Part shown: positions 50,601-60,539 of the stretch, piece after piece
How positions within the stretch are numbered: the first letter of the stretch is position 1
How the letters are laid out: every line of letters begins with the position of its first letter
Assembly (NCBI GenBank): GCA_946122785.1
Contig: CAMGYJ010000002.1
Coordinates: forward strand, 61,281,703-61,345,702
Direction of reading: 5' to 3'
Source of the DNA: Linum tenue
Taxonomy: Eukaryota; Streptophyta; Magnoliopsida; Malpighiales; Linaceae
DNA: 64,000 bases
Position numbers and translations under genes: made by a program
Notes under the pieces: generated by a model
Seen by the model: only the letters and a program-made list of their open reading frames with translations
The model's database searches: none
What the model was told of the DNA's origin: nothing

Positions 50601-53434
50601 CATCAAATATTGATTCCAGGGTTTTACAGGAGGATAAGACGCAAAGCTTATTTCTCTTATTCTAGGACTAGTAAAAAAAGTGGGAGACAACATTTACTGG
50701 CTCAATCCTTCATGCGTATTACTTGTTGATTGAAGCAAAGTGGGAGACAACATTTATGTACTTTATATGATGTTGGTCAATAAACATACAATCCAACTGT
50801 AAAATAAAATAACTTTTTGGTGGACAGCCTTGGCCCCATACCTAAAGTATCTGGATTCAAGATTACCAGAGAAACCAAAAATCCACTAGGAAAGCTAATC
50901 AATTCAGTGAATGATGTTTCCTCCCATTCTGCAAACTTAATCTTCTAATTGTAGGAAGAAATGCTACTATTACTATTCTAATTCTCTTTAGACTTCCGTA
51001 AGATTGCACTTCAGTCTGTGTCTATTGCATCAAAGCATAAGGCATAAAGTTACCTGCCCCCCTGACGCCAACAAAGCACCAAACTCCAGCACCTTGTTGA
51101 TTTCAAAACTGTACAGGGCAACAAGAAAATGAGAGAAATTATATATATCAAACAATCTGGTGAAATATAGAACAGTAAATTTTCATAACTACCAATGCTG
51201 CATTCATATACAAACGAAGAAATCCAACAAACATATGAGAAACCATAAATGCCTCAACCACCTTCTGAAAGAGCCATAAGATATAATCTGCGACTGGAAA
51301 TTAGGCCTTATCACTAAATCTTCAACAACACCAGAACTCCCGACCTCATATAGCTTCCTCTGAACGCAATCAAAAATTTCAGGCAGAGATGTATGCTTAA
51401 CATTTTGCACAATGGCCCCGATTGCATGAGCAGCAGCAACTCTTGTATCCCAGTTTTTGCTCCTCAAGAATGGTGAAACCTATTGACACAGGGTACACAA
51501 GCAAGACTTTATTTGCATCAGCAATTAAGCAAGAAAGCTTTAATAGCTTAAAAATGCATAAAATAAGGCTATGTTCGTTTCTCTTATGTTTAACTCCTAA
51601 ACTCTGGAAAACAAGGAAAACAAACAAACTATTTAACTTCAGACGTTGGAGGGGCAAAAGTAGAAAGCTAAAAGTAAAGAGGACTAGCCACTATGCTCAT
51701 CAACCAATTAACAAAATCGAAAATGTAAAGGAGGAAACTTGTACCCACTCTTTCCTTGGCACCTTCTTATCCTCCGTTATTTTAACTTAAAACCTTCCAT
51801 TGGATAAGTCTGCTTTGATAAAATCTAACTGAGCAACTCTACTGATGCCCAACTAAAACTTCCCTTTTAGCTCCTAAAACTTTACACAACATACAACCAA
51901 ACAAACACTGGCTGATAATTTATTTGTACCTAAATCGCTTAAACTAGCATCACATAAACAACATGGTAAAAAAACCTCAAGTAATGTGCTTATTTTGAAG
52001 AAAAGATCAGATGCCAAACCAAATTCAGGAGTCAATAACAGCCGGTTTGATACACAACGAGGTCCCAATGGACCCCTTTAAACTAAAGGAGCACTAGTTT
52101 GTATGTAGATACCAAACGCCGAGGCCGAGGCGCGGTGTTTTCCCCTCGCCCAGAGATTACTCGCGCCTAGGTGGCCGCCTAGTCGCGGTTTCTTGAAAAG
52201 ACAGTTCTAATACCAGATATCTACATAAAAAATCACATTACACTATTCACAGCTCGCATAGACTCAAAAGCAATGGCTCCGTTATTCGGATTGGACAAAA
52301 ACAGAAGAAGGATGCCCTTTTTCTTTTACTTTTCAGTAATCTACTAGATGCCACCAGCACCATGCCAATCCTGGCCGGTTTTGTCCATCTCACTTTTCTC
52401 TTGGTGCACTTTAGTTCCTTTCTGCATTCAGTTGCATCAACCCACACATGCAGCTAAGCTTTTGAGCGCAATATAATTAAAAGACGCTCAAGAAATGAAC
52501 TTCTATTAACACCAAATATCATCCTAATCTCACATCAGGGTGTATATATTAGTTAAACTCCACACCTCTTCAAAACCTCATTGATGATTCTCTAGAGCAG
52601 AACAAGTCCCTCTGTACACATAAACCACTGATCATTCCATCTGTCACACAATCAGTAGGAACAATACCTTCCCATACCACCATCATATTTTATACACCAA
52701 GACTCAAGCATCATACACTCGTAGAGCATCCAAGATACTCAATAAGAGCAAGAAATAACTAACATCAAATCATGAATAAGAAACGAAAATATTCCAAAAG
52801 GTTCTGTTCTATCACTAGAAAGTTCATGCTTACTTCACAACTCATTCTCCTTTATACGAGCCAAAATACTTAAATTCATAAGAATTGAACAGGCTTTCAA
52901 TCAATTCTACAAATTTCCAAGAGGAAATTAACTCAATGGAAACCCTTGTCCACATTCACGTCTTCGTCGTCCATCTTAGCCTTCAGTCTAAGGCCAATGG
53001 TGATTGTTCTGGAACAGGGGGGAAATATGGACTAGCAAAATCTAGTTGGAACCAGCGCAAAACCACTGAAAATAAGGGTTGGCTAGGCACGGTAAGACAT
53101 GCAAGCAGGATTCCACAGAACGTACCTTCTTTAGAAGAGAGCTCAACTCCTGGGGATGGGAGTTTGCTATATCTCCAATCTGCTTCGCGGCAGTGAATCT
53201 CGTTGCTTGACTCGAACCAGCTAAGAGGAGTCCACGTTAAAGAAGACCATAACAAACCCACGCTATATCCACACGCAAAGATGCATAAAAATGGATAATA
53301 CCCAAAACCATGGAAAACCAGATTCAATCACCACGATTCGAACCAAAAAGAGAAAAGCTTAAAATAAAAAACGCACAAAGGATACTGTCTAATAGGGTGA
53401 GCAACCGATTGAGCCGGGAAGACTGCTGAGCCAT
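35687..53434 (-). CDS. BTAF1: BTAF1/MOT1-type SNF2 ATPase (TBP-associated)
   Basis: Large multi-exon gene of about 2,000 residues. Exon 1 is 53386-53434 ([16 protein letters not shown]); exon 2 lies near 53125-53215 ([18 protein letters not shown]). Further exons near 51262-51482, 48265-48600, 47340-47950, 45845-46060, 45252-45480, 43409-43850, 42853-43298, 42033-42505 and 41200-41742 encode HEAT-like helical repeats, the TBP-binding part of MOT1. The SNF2 domain starts near 40118: [15 protein letters not shown] (Walker A), LDEGH for the DEAH box, ILSGTPIQ, then [16 protein letters not shown] (37588-37816), [13 protein letters not shown] and [10 protein letters not shown] (36024-36240). It ends [17 protein letters not shown]. 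The family uses ATP to remove TBP from DNA. The Arabidopsis homologue is RGD3. The CDS appears intact. The intron at about 38217-39484 is unusually AT-rich. Exon edges other than the first and last are approximate. Confidence 0.92.
52105..52195. repeat. GC-rich repeat island in a BTAF1 intron
   Basis: Within an AT-rich 1.6-kb intron, about 90 bases hold GC-rich words of the type GCCGAGGCGCGG, CTCGCGCCTAGG and GGCCGCCTAGTCGCGG. The contrast with its surroundings and the repeated CCTAG/GGCG words suggest a transposon-derived fragment. I cannot name the family. Confidence 0.35.
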
Positions 53435-54827
53435 ACCCTAGCGTACACAACTGCCAACTCTACCGCGAACTTAATCACGCCCAAATTGGAAAGAACAAGA
53501 AGCATTTAGCATCCGCAATTCAGTTGATACGACCACCTTCAACCCCAGATACACATAAGCAATCGAGACGATCGAAAGCTGGAGACGACGAGTTCCCGAA
53601 AATGGCAATGGAGATATCAGATAAAACGATTAACGAGGATCCGATGCGGAAAGAATGTCAAAGTAAAGGATAAAGTAAAGGCAGCGAGGGGATTAGGGTT
53701 ACCGGAACAAGGCGGAGCAGAAAATGGAGACGGGGAAGGAGAGTATGCCGACCGATGGCCTCTTCAGTTTATTTCATCTTCTTTGCTTCCGTTCGCTCCT
53801 CGCTGACCCCTTTTTTTATTAAAAAAAGTTCAAATCTTTAAATTAATTTATTTTTATTAATTAGTTTTTTTTTGTATGATTAATTAGTTTTTCTGTGTAG
53901 GATGGTATAAGTAAAAAATGTAGGAAATTTCTTGAGGGGTACTCTAGATGGAATATTGTGATGGATCAATTGTACTAAATTATTTTATTTTGAGTAAATT
54001 GGGCCTAATTGACCCGTTTGACAAACAAAAAGAGGAATGAAGCAATCTGGTGCCGGGACAATTAGCTTTGGCGCGTTATGGGGTAATTGTAATGACAAGG
54101 GGGGATTCAAATTGTCTCGTTGTGTGTTTTTTATTTCCAAAGTTGTCCTTGCCTTTTAACTATAACCCCAAATGTGCCCTTGATTCACTCTTTACCTTTT
54201 CATACTCCCTTTTTTTGCTGTCATTTTATCTCTCCATCCTATCTTGTTGTCGTCGAAGGAAAGAGTAAGCTACTGAAGGTGTTCCCGCGACGATCTTCTC
54301 TTCGTCAAAGATTGACCCAGGTATCTTAATTTTCTTTACCCTTATTCACTTTGTCCTTGTTAGAAATCCAAAAAACCCCTCTCGTAAACCATAATAAAGA
54401 AATTGATGACGAACTTTCTGTTTGTGTACCTGGGTTTATAAGGGGGTAAACCACGAATCTTTCTGTCATCTCTCTTTCTTCACAGGTTCCAAATAATGAA
54501 CTATCTTTTCTTTTTTCTTACTAATGCCGACAAAGTCCAACCCTAATTGGGTTTATCTATTGACCCCAACAAAAAATCATTGGTTTTCTACCGATTGGAC
54601 ACTATTGAGAATGCTAAGTGTATCCTTCCATGCTACGGCTTAGCATTGCTTTATACTTCTTGGTTTGCTTCTAATGCTTGTTATGGTCACGATCTAGCTT
54701 GCTTATACTTCATGATGAACATAACTGTCTCCTTGTTTTTGTTTATGTAACCGACATGGGTTTTTGGAATTGGCGTGCTGTACTTGTTTATCCACTGATT
54801 GTGCATTTTAACTATTTTATAAAGGAT
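53435..54827. other. BTAF1 upstream region and start of a transposon relic
   Basis: From 53435 to about 53790 lies the presumed 5' UTR and promoter of BTAF1 on the minus strand. T-rich and A-rich runs at 53810-53890 follow. From about 54000 the sequence reads as plus-strand leader-like DNA, possibly the 5' part of the PIF/Harbinger relic (a GTATCT donor-like site at 54321). No supported gene. Confidence 0.35.
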
Positions 54828-54895
54828 GTCTCGACTATCAAGTTTAGCTCCAGCCCGTAGACGCCAGGTGGTTGCAGCAGTTCTCCAACCTTCTC

Positions 54896-55356
54896 ATGAT
54901 TTATGTTAGTTTAGGTATCAAACTAGCTGACTTAGTACAAAAACATTACTTGAATCGACGACTTAGTAGGCAACCAGTGGATACCTACCTGCAGAGGCAC
55001 TATGATAGACAAAGGCACCTTAGGAATGCAACTAGAATGACTGACATTGATACTTTCGACAAAGTTAGGATGAATCGTAGCTTATTCAGAAACTTCTGTG
55101 AACTTCTTGTTAGTGAAGGTGGGCTGAAAAGAACTAGGAATGTAGATATAGACGAGATGGTCTATATCTTTCTTCGAACGATTTCACAGAACGAGAAAAA
55201 TAGAACCTTATGCCTGAATTTACGTCGTTTGGGAGAGACAATATCTCGAACAATTCACCGCGTACTGCGGCTGTTATTAGGCTCAAGAACTTACTAATGA
55301 AGAAGTCGCTTCCCATTCCCGACAATTGGACCAATAGTAGGTGGAAACATTTCAAG
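54896..55356 (+). pseudogene. HARBI1-like transposase, N-terminal fragment
   Basis: The main open part holds RMNRSLFRNFCELLVSEGGL, KRTRNVDIDEMVYIFLRTIS and LRRLGETISRTIHRVLRLLL, which is the N-terminal domain (DUF8040 type) of plant Harbinger nucleases. At about 55280 the homology moves by one frame to LKNLLMKKSLPIPDNWTN, SRWKHFK and then stops. The expected continuation with the first catalytic Asp (GALDGT motif) and the rest of the DDE nuclease is absent. An upstream ATG at 54828 opens a frame (MSRLSSLAPARRRQ) that closes after 23 codons, so another shift probably separates it. No active enzyme is possible. Confidence 0.75.
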
Positions 55357-55499
55357 GTCAGCCCCGATTAATGGGGCTGGGTAAGGGAATTAATGAGGCT
55401 GGGTGACTTATGATGATGGTGAATTGCATTACATCACCTACCTCAAGTAGAGTGTCATTAATTATGTTGTCTGTTTGTGACTTGTTCTTTCTTTATAGT

Positions 55500-56113
55500 C
55501 ACATGTTGATTGTAAAACATATAAACGAGTCCCATTCCCACAGTTCTTTGAACTAGGATATGTTTTCGGGAAAGGACGTGCTATTGGTGAAGCCGTATTC
55601 TCAGGACATGATCCAAACATATCAGAGTTGGGAGATGACGCCTCCGATGATGATGACAGCCCGACTTACCCTATCGACCCACTGAACAACTCCACAATGG
55701 ATGAAGCAATTCTGAATAAGATCAATGATGGTGTGGAAGCTCGTGTGAACAAGAAGCGCCCGACAACTAATTCAGAACCGGCTCCTTCTTAGAAAAAGAA
55801 GTAGAGGAAGAGGAAGAAAGGGGACACTAAAGAGGGCATTGGTGAAGTGTGCATTGAATTGGGTGGACTTAGGCCCCTCATTAAAGAGTTTGTGGACACC
55901 ATTGCAAGGGCTTTGGGGCAAAGCGAGGACTACAACATTATGCGTAAGGAATTGCTGAAGAACTTGGAAAAAATGGAAGGACTAACTAGAGCTCAAATGA
56001 TCATTGCTGTGAGGAAGTTTTCTAACAATCCAGGTGACTTGAAGTGCTTCTATGAGCTGGAGAAGGAAGAGGACAGGCTGACCCTTGTTCTTAATCTACT
56101 CAAGGATGAATGA
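55500..56113 (+). pseudogene. Myb/SANT-like Harbinger partner protein, C-terminal part
   Basis: The reading starts HVDCKTYKRVPFPQFFELGY, followed by VFGKGRAIGEAVFSGHDP. An acidic stretch comes next (ELGDDASDDDDSPTYPID), then a basic stretch with two in-frame stops (TAG in the KKK region near 55790-55805), and then an open tail from 55847 to 56113 (GGLRPLIKEFVDTIARALGQ ... FYELEKEEDRLTLVLNLLK). This order matches the C-terminal half of the plant Myb/SANT-like proteins encoded next to Harbinger transposases. The N-terminal trihelix DNA-binding domain is missing and the two stops disable the reading frame. Confidence 0.6.
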
Positions 56114-57000
56114 GGGTGTGTTTCCAATATGAATGTAGTTGTATAGTAAGTCCACTAGGATGTAAGCTATTAGGTAGTTGTCAAGTTTGCACAGAGGCCT
56201 TTTTTTTTTTTGTCTATCTGTCATTGTGAAGTACACTCAATGACAATCTTTGCAAATGTAGGACAACCTATATTTTGTGAAGTTATATGGTTAGCTTCTT
56301 AGGATCTTGAACTTCAATGGAGGTAAATCCATAATCAGGCTTTTTTTTTTTTTTTGTAAAGTTCACATGATGTACCAAGCTGTAGGATGAAGCTGTCTCA
56401 TGTAAGTACCATATATAATTGCAAGACAGCTTGTGAGAACTTGATTGTAAAGTGCACATTGGGAACATCTCTCTGATCTATGATGAATGTAATGTTATAT
56501 TGAAGCTTATATTTTTCCCTCTAGCTACTTAGTTTCTGTCATAAATGGTCTTACAGACATTGTTTCCGCCATAAATGGTCATACAGATAGGTCTTACAAA
56601 CATTGTTTCTGCCATAAATGGTCTGCGGTATAAAAGAACTCTCTGGTCTTCCGATAATTGATTACAGCAACTAGAACATTGTTTCTTCTTACAATTTTCA
56701 TTTGCTTTCCTGGAACATTGTTCCTGGACAATACAGGTTTTACAAGTACAACATAACTGCTACTAAAACAGTCAAAATACAAGTTACAGGTTCACCTATA
56801 CAAAGACCAGCTTCTCCAGCTTAGGTGACCATATCAAAGATCACAAGTTACAGAATTGTCGCAAACCAAACTACCACAACTACACAAGATTACAATAAAC
56901 AAGTACTGATTTAGCTAATCACCAGTCTACTAAGTTGTCTCTCCACTGCAGGCAATCTTTGTTTCACCACTTGAAGCTCCTTTGTGGCGAAATCATTACA
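56114..57000. other. Region downstream of the Harbinger relic
   Basis: AT-rich with two T runs (about 56203-56212, 56340-56356). The phrase CATAAATGGTC occurs three times at 56540-56625 within a degenerate unit that also contains ACATTGTTTC. No gene recognised. Confidence 0.4.
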
Positions 57001-57706
57001 CTACCCACAAGCAAGAGCTAGAGTTGGTGAAGTGACAACAACCAACTTAGCAAGTTTCTTATTCTCTTCTTCTAGTTCATAGACTCTGCTTTGCAAATTG
57101 ACAATAAAATTCAGGAGCCTTTGTTCCCTGTTTTGCATAGCTCACAAATCACAACAGCAAAGAAATCTAAATCACACCACACCGAACTATTGATTTGAAC
57201 ACCTCTTCTTATTATAATAATTATCAAAAGAAGAGGTAGTCTCGGGCGCTCGCCCAACATCGCCGGCGACCCTCTGGGTTTTCCGGTCGTCGTAGTCTCT
57301 GGCGCTCGCCTCATTGTGATACCGTATCACTTTCACCAGCAGCTTCACGTTGGCGGCGATCCCTGCCAAACAAAACCCATGAAGCCGATCCAGATGATTA
57401 TTCATCACAAACAATCAAACAAAGCAAAAACTGACCGGCCGACCTTCTAAGCTATAATCCTGCAAGGGTGGTTGCTGGGGTTTGCTGGTGGTGGAAGGAG
57501 GGTTCTGGTTCTCGTTCTGGTTCTGGGTAATAGTTGCAGCAGCAGTATTCACCAACTCCGGCGACGAAAATGCCCGCAGCCGACTCTCTATTGAAATCGT
57601 GGAAGAGCAATGAGAAAATTCGAATTAAGGGTGGATTAATGTTAAAATTGCTCGTCCTGGAAAGAAGAGAGACTACATCATCGGCACTCTCTCTAATTCG
57701 TTCCAT
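57001..57706 (-). CDS. Unrecognised small gene or gene fragment, possibly three exons
   Basis: I do not recognise the family. The minus strand opens with ATG at 57704-57706 (MERIRESADDVVSLLSRTSN). In a different frame it has a Gln/Asn/Pro-rich stretch (TITQNQNENQNPPSTTSKPQ then QPPLQDYSLEG). This second frame joins through a GT donor near 57444 and an AG acceptor (TTGGCAG, exon from about 57375) to IAANVKLLVKVIRYHNEASA and RDYDDRKTQRVAGD. A further stretch at 57005-57133, after an AAACAG acceptor, reads EQRLLNFIVNLQSRVYELEE then ENKKLAKLVVV and stops, a clear coiled coil. Which start is used, and whether the coiled coil is the last exon of the same gene, is unresolved. The end of the middle exon lies in a 37-base palindrome. 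It may be a gene fragment inside transposon sequence. Confidence 0.35.
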
Positions 57707-57805
57707 AGGTCTCTGGTTTGTTATTTTCTGTCTCCCCCCTAATTTCCTGTGTTGTAGCTGTAGCCTGTAGGCTTGTTTTGCGGTTTCCGGGTTCGGTTAG
57801 CCTGA

Positions 57806-58613
57806 CTACCCCTAAAGGGGTAGTGATTTTTGACACCCCCTTTATGATTGGCCAATTTTATTTCCAATCATTGGCATGTATTAATTAAACTGGTTTTTTA
57901 TTTTTTTTAATCTTATAATTTGGGGTCTCTCACCACATTGGAAAAGAGAAAGAATCTGGGGAAAAACGAAATCACCCCCATTAATTACATAATTAATTTC
58001 TCTCACTGGTACATTAATTACACGTACCACTCTACTGGTACACGTACCACTCCACTGGTACACGTACCACTCCACTGGTGCGAGCAATCCACAAGGTAGG
58101 TTAGAGTGAGAACAATACCAGTGCAATGATATTTTTCATAACAATGATAAACAATAACGGAGCAACAATGCAGTACCACTTCAATGATACAAATACCACT
58201 CCACTGGTACACGTACCACTCCACTGATACACGTACCACTCCATTGGTAGGTCAGAGGCGATCCCAGGATGGCGGCAGCTGGAGATAGGAGGATGGTGGT
58301 GGGGGAAGGCGCTGGAGGGTTTTGGTCGTTTCAGAGTAGAGGAGGGTTCTGGTTAAAATGAAATCAAAATGGAAAGAGGGCCCAAATGGAGAGAGAAGGA
58401 GACGAAAGGAAGAAAAAAAGGCAATTAATTGCACATTTGAGGGGGGAGGAGCTTTTTTCTGATTCCCCATATTCTTTCCTTTTCCAATGTGGGTGAGAGA
58501 CCCCAAATTACAAGATTAAAAAAAAACCAGTTTAATTAATACTTGCCAATGATTGGAAATAAAATTGGCCAATCATAAAGGGGGTGTCGAATCACTACCC
58601 CTTTAGGGGTTAG
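57806..58613. mobile_element. Long-TIR non-autonomous DNA element
   Basis: Inverted arms of about 165 bases each (57806-57975 and 58445-58613) share ACCCCTAAAGGGGTAGTGAT, GATTGGCCAATTTTATTTCC, AATCATTGGCA.GTATTAATT, and GGGGTCTCTCACC..CATTGG in order. The very ends contain a nested 14-base palindrome, ACCCCTAAAGGGGT. The core carries a 20-base minisatellite and no transposase. Flanks TTAGCCTGA (57797-57805) and TTAGCATAG (58610-58618) are similar but not identical and overlap the end of the arm, so the target duplication is unsure. Arm length suggests a Mutator relative, but this is only an inference. Confidence 0.7.
58021..58249. repeat. 20-bp minisatellite inside the long-TIR element
   Basis: Three tandem copies of CACGTACCACTCCACTGGTA lie at 58021-58080. 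About three more, with changes (ACTGATAC, CCATTGGTA), lie at 58190-58249. The sequence between them contains looser versions (GTACCACTTCAATGATACAA). It looks like one array with a diverged middle. Confidence 0.8.
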
Positions 58614-60539
58614 CATAGTATCCGACCCCGCGGTTTCCTTTAATTATGTGTGTTTGCCATTGTTTTATATTTAGGTGTCTTAGAAACAGTTGGTTGTCTT
58701 AGAAGATTTGCGGTGGAGGTTACGAGCACGGCGGCGGGGCCAGCGGCTGCACCTCTTCTTTTGATAATTATAATAATTTTTTTTCGTGTTTTAATGGTAA
58801 AAATGAGTTTGACATTAAAATAGATTATATTATATTTTATTTATTATTTCTTAATTGCCACGTCACTAAGTTAACGGTCAACTTTGAGAGTTGACCGCCA
58901 CATCAGCCAAACTTAACGAAGTTTGACGGAGAGTGACCAAATGTGAACGATTTCAGTAAACTAAAGTACCACCAATGGATTTAAATATATTTTTTCGGTG
59001 ATTAATGAATTTAAATATTTCGAGTGACCAAACTTGAACGTTTTTTGTAATCTCAGTGACCAACTATGCAATTAACCCAATGTTTATATTAGGTATATAT
59101 TTGTAGGGACTAGGGACTAAATTGCAAGTTTGGTCACTCAATTTATGTTTGTTTCGTGTTTGTCATTTAGTTTTTTTTTTGTGGCCTAGTGTTCATTTAA
59201 TTTAAATTCTCATATCGTGATTGGTCACCTACCGTTTAATTCCATTAAATTTATCCTAAGCAACAGTCAACCATAAATTTTGATAGGTAAATAGATGATG
59301 CGACAATAAAAAATAAGAAAATAACTCATTTTTAGTTTTTCAGTTTCAACCCTCATCGAACTAATTTTCAATATAGCTTAATGAGCTATCATCTGAACAA
59401 TAACCGAAACATATCATATGTTCTAGTATACGTATAACATACATCACACCTTCAAACTTGAGTGGCCGGAACAATGGTAACTCATTATCGAGTGAACCCA
59501 CTACAAAATAATTGTGGATTGAATTGCAAATCATGTTTAGTTTCAACCAAGATCGTTTAATCTTATTCCATGGATGTATTGCTTTACTTCCTGACTCAGG
59601 GTGTGTACCCCTTTGAGGTCTATTCTCCTAGGATTTTCTTATTGATAGATCTAACTTCGATTGGTACTCTTTGGGTGAGAATAAAACCATTGACAACAGC
59701 TGCCAATCAAAAGCTTCTAAAGCTACTCCTAATCTTATGAGTACCCAGATCAAGGGATGGTGAATGAAATAGTGGAATTGGTGAGATTGGGAAGAAGTGG
59801 GATTTGGTGGATTTGATGGGATGAACAGAAAAGAGAGGAAGGGTTTGAACGTGTGAAAGAAGGGAAAGGGAGAGGGGGACTTAGCAAAGGGAGTACGGAG
59901 CACAAAGTTAAGGCCATCTAAAATTTGGCAAAATAAAAAAAAATTATTTGTTCGGAGTAGCAAACGACATTTTTCGGGAGGAAAGTGAGATCAAAATGCC
60001 TATAGTTGTTTGCGGTTTGCAAGATCTCGAAAAGTTATGCAGATTAAAAAAAAATTCGCTACGATCGGATACCCGAGCACAAAGTTACGTTCGTTTGAAG
60101 TTTCGACTTAAGTCCGAATTAAAATATAAAAAAAAAAATCATACAAACCGCAACTCAGGGGCTTATCAGACCACCTCGCCCCGATGCGGTTTTCAGCAAA
60201 AACCATGCCCTCCCCAAGCGGTTTTCGGAAAAGGGTGATATTTTTTGAATTTTTCGGAAATAGGAGGTATTTTTGAATTTTTTTTTATTTAGTGTCATTT
60301 CTCGGAAAAATCCGGAAATTGGAGGATTTTGTAACTCAATTGTTTGTTGCCTAATTTCCACATAATAATCATATGGAGTCTTATAATCTCTTTTTCCTAA
60401 CAACTATCATAATAATAATCTCAATTCCTCAAATATTTTCAATAATCCCTAAATCTCCTAAAATCTCAATGAATATAATTAAATAACAATAATAATGTAA
60501 TTAAGTGAATAAACTGACAACACTGCCAACAATTCGTGC
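58614..60539. other. Transposon debris between the long-TIR element and the LINE
   Basis: At 58752-58778 a phrase CCTCTTCTTTTGATAATTAT repeats, in opposite orientation, the end of the middle exon of the 57-kb minus-strand gene. At about 58930-59079 sequence of the GAGTGACCAAA / TCAGTGACCAA family ends in GCAATTAACCC, resembling the MITE at 34.8 kb; another GTTTGGTCACTC lies at 59130. AT-rich sequence with T/A runs follows to 60500. No gene recognised. Confidence 0.4.

Larger units (their letters stand above)
54828..56113 (+). mobile_element. PIF/Harbinger transposon relic
   Basis: Two gene remnants typical of PIF/Harbinger elements lie in the same orientation. One is the N-terminal part of a HARBI1-like transposase (54828-55356), the other the C-terminal part of the Myb/SANT-like partner protein (about 55500-56113). 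The transposase DDE catalytic region, which should follow RWKHFK, is missing entirely, and the Myb DNA-binding half of the second gene is also absent. One deletion running from inside the first gene into the second would explain both losses. Terminal inverted repeats and the 3-base TTA/TAA target duplication could not be located, so the outer limits are unknown. Confidence 0.65.

Noticed and set aside
51874..53327. Possible extra gene in the long first introns of BTAF1 (minus frames of 64-114 codons).
   Set aside because: Apart from exon 2 (about 53125-53215) these frames show no protein family and lie within a continuous intron between clear BTAF1 exons.
59948..60403. Short open frames ahead of the LINE as a 5' ORF (ORF1) of that element.
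   Set aside because: They lie before the TCGTGC duplication that marks the 5' junction, contain no nucleic-acid-binding motif, and the insertion starts inside the RT region.
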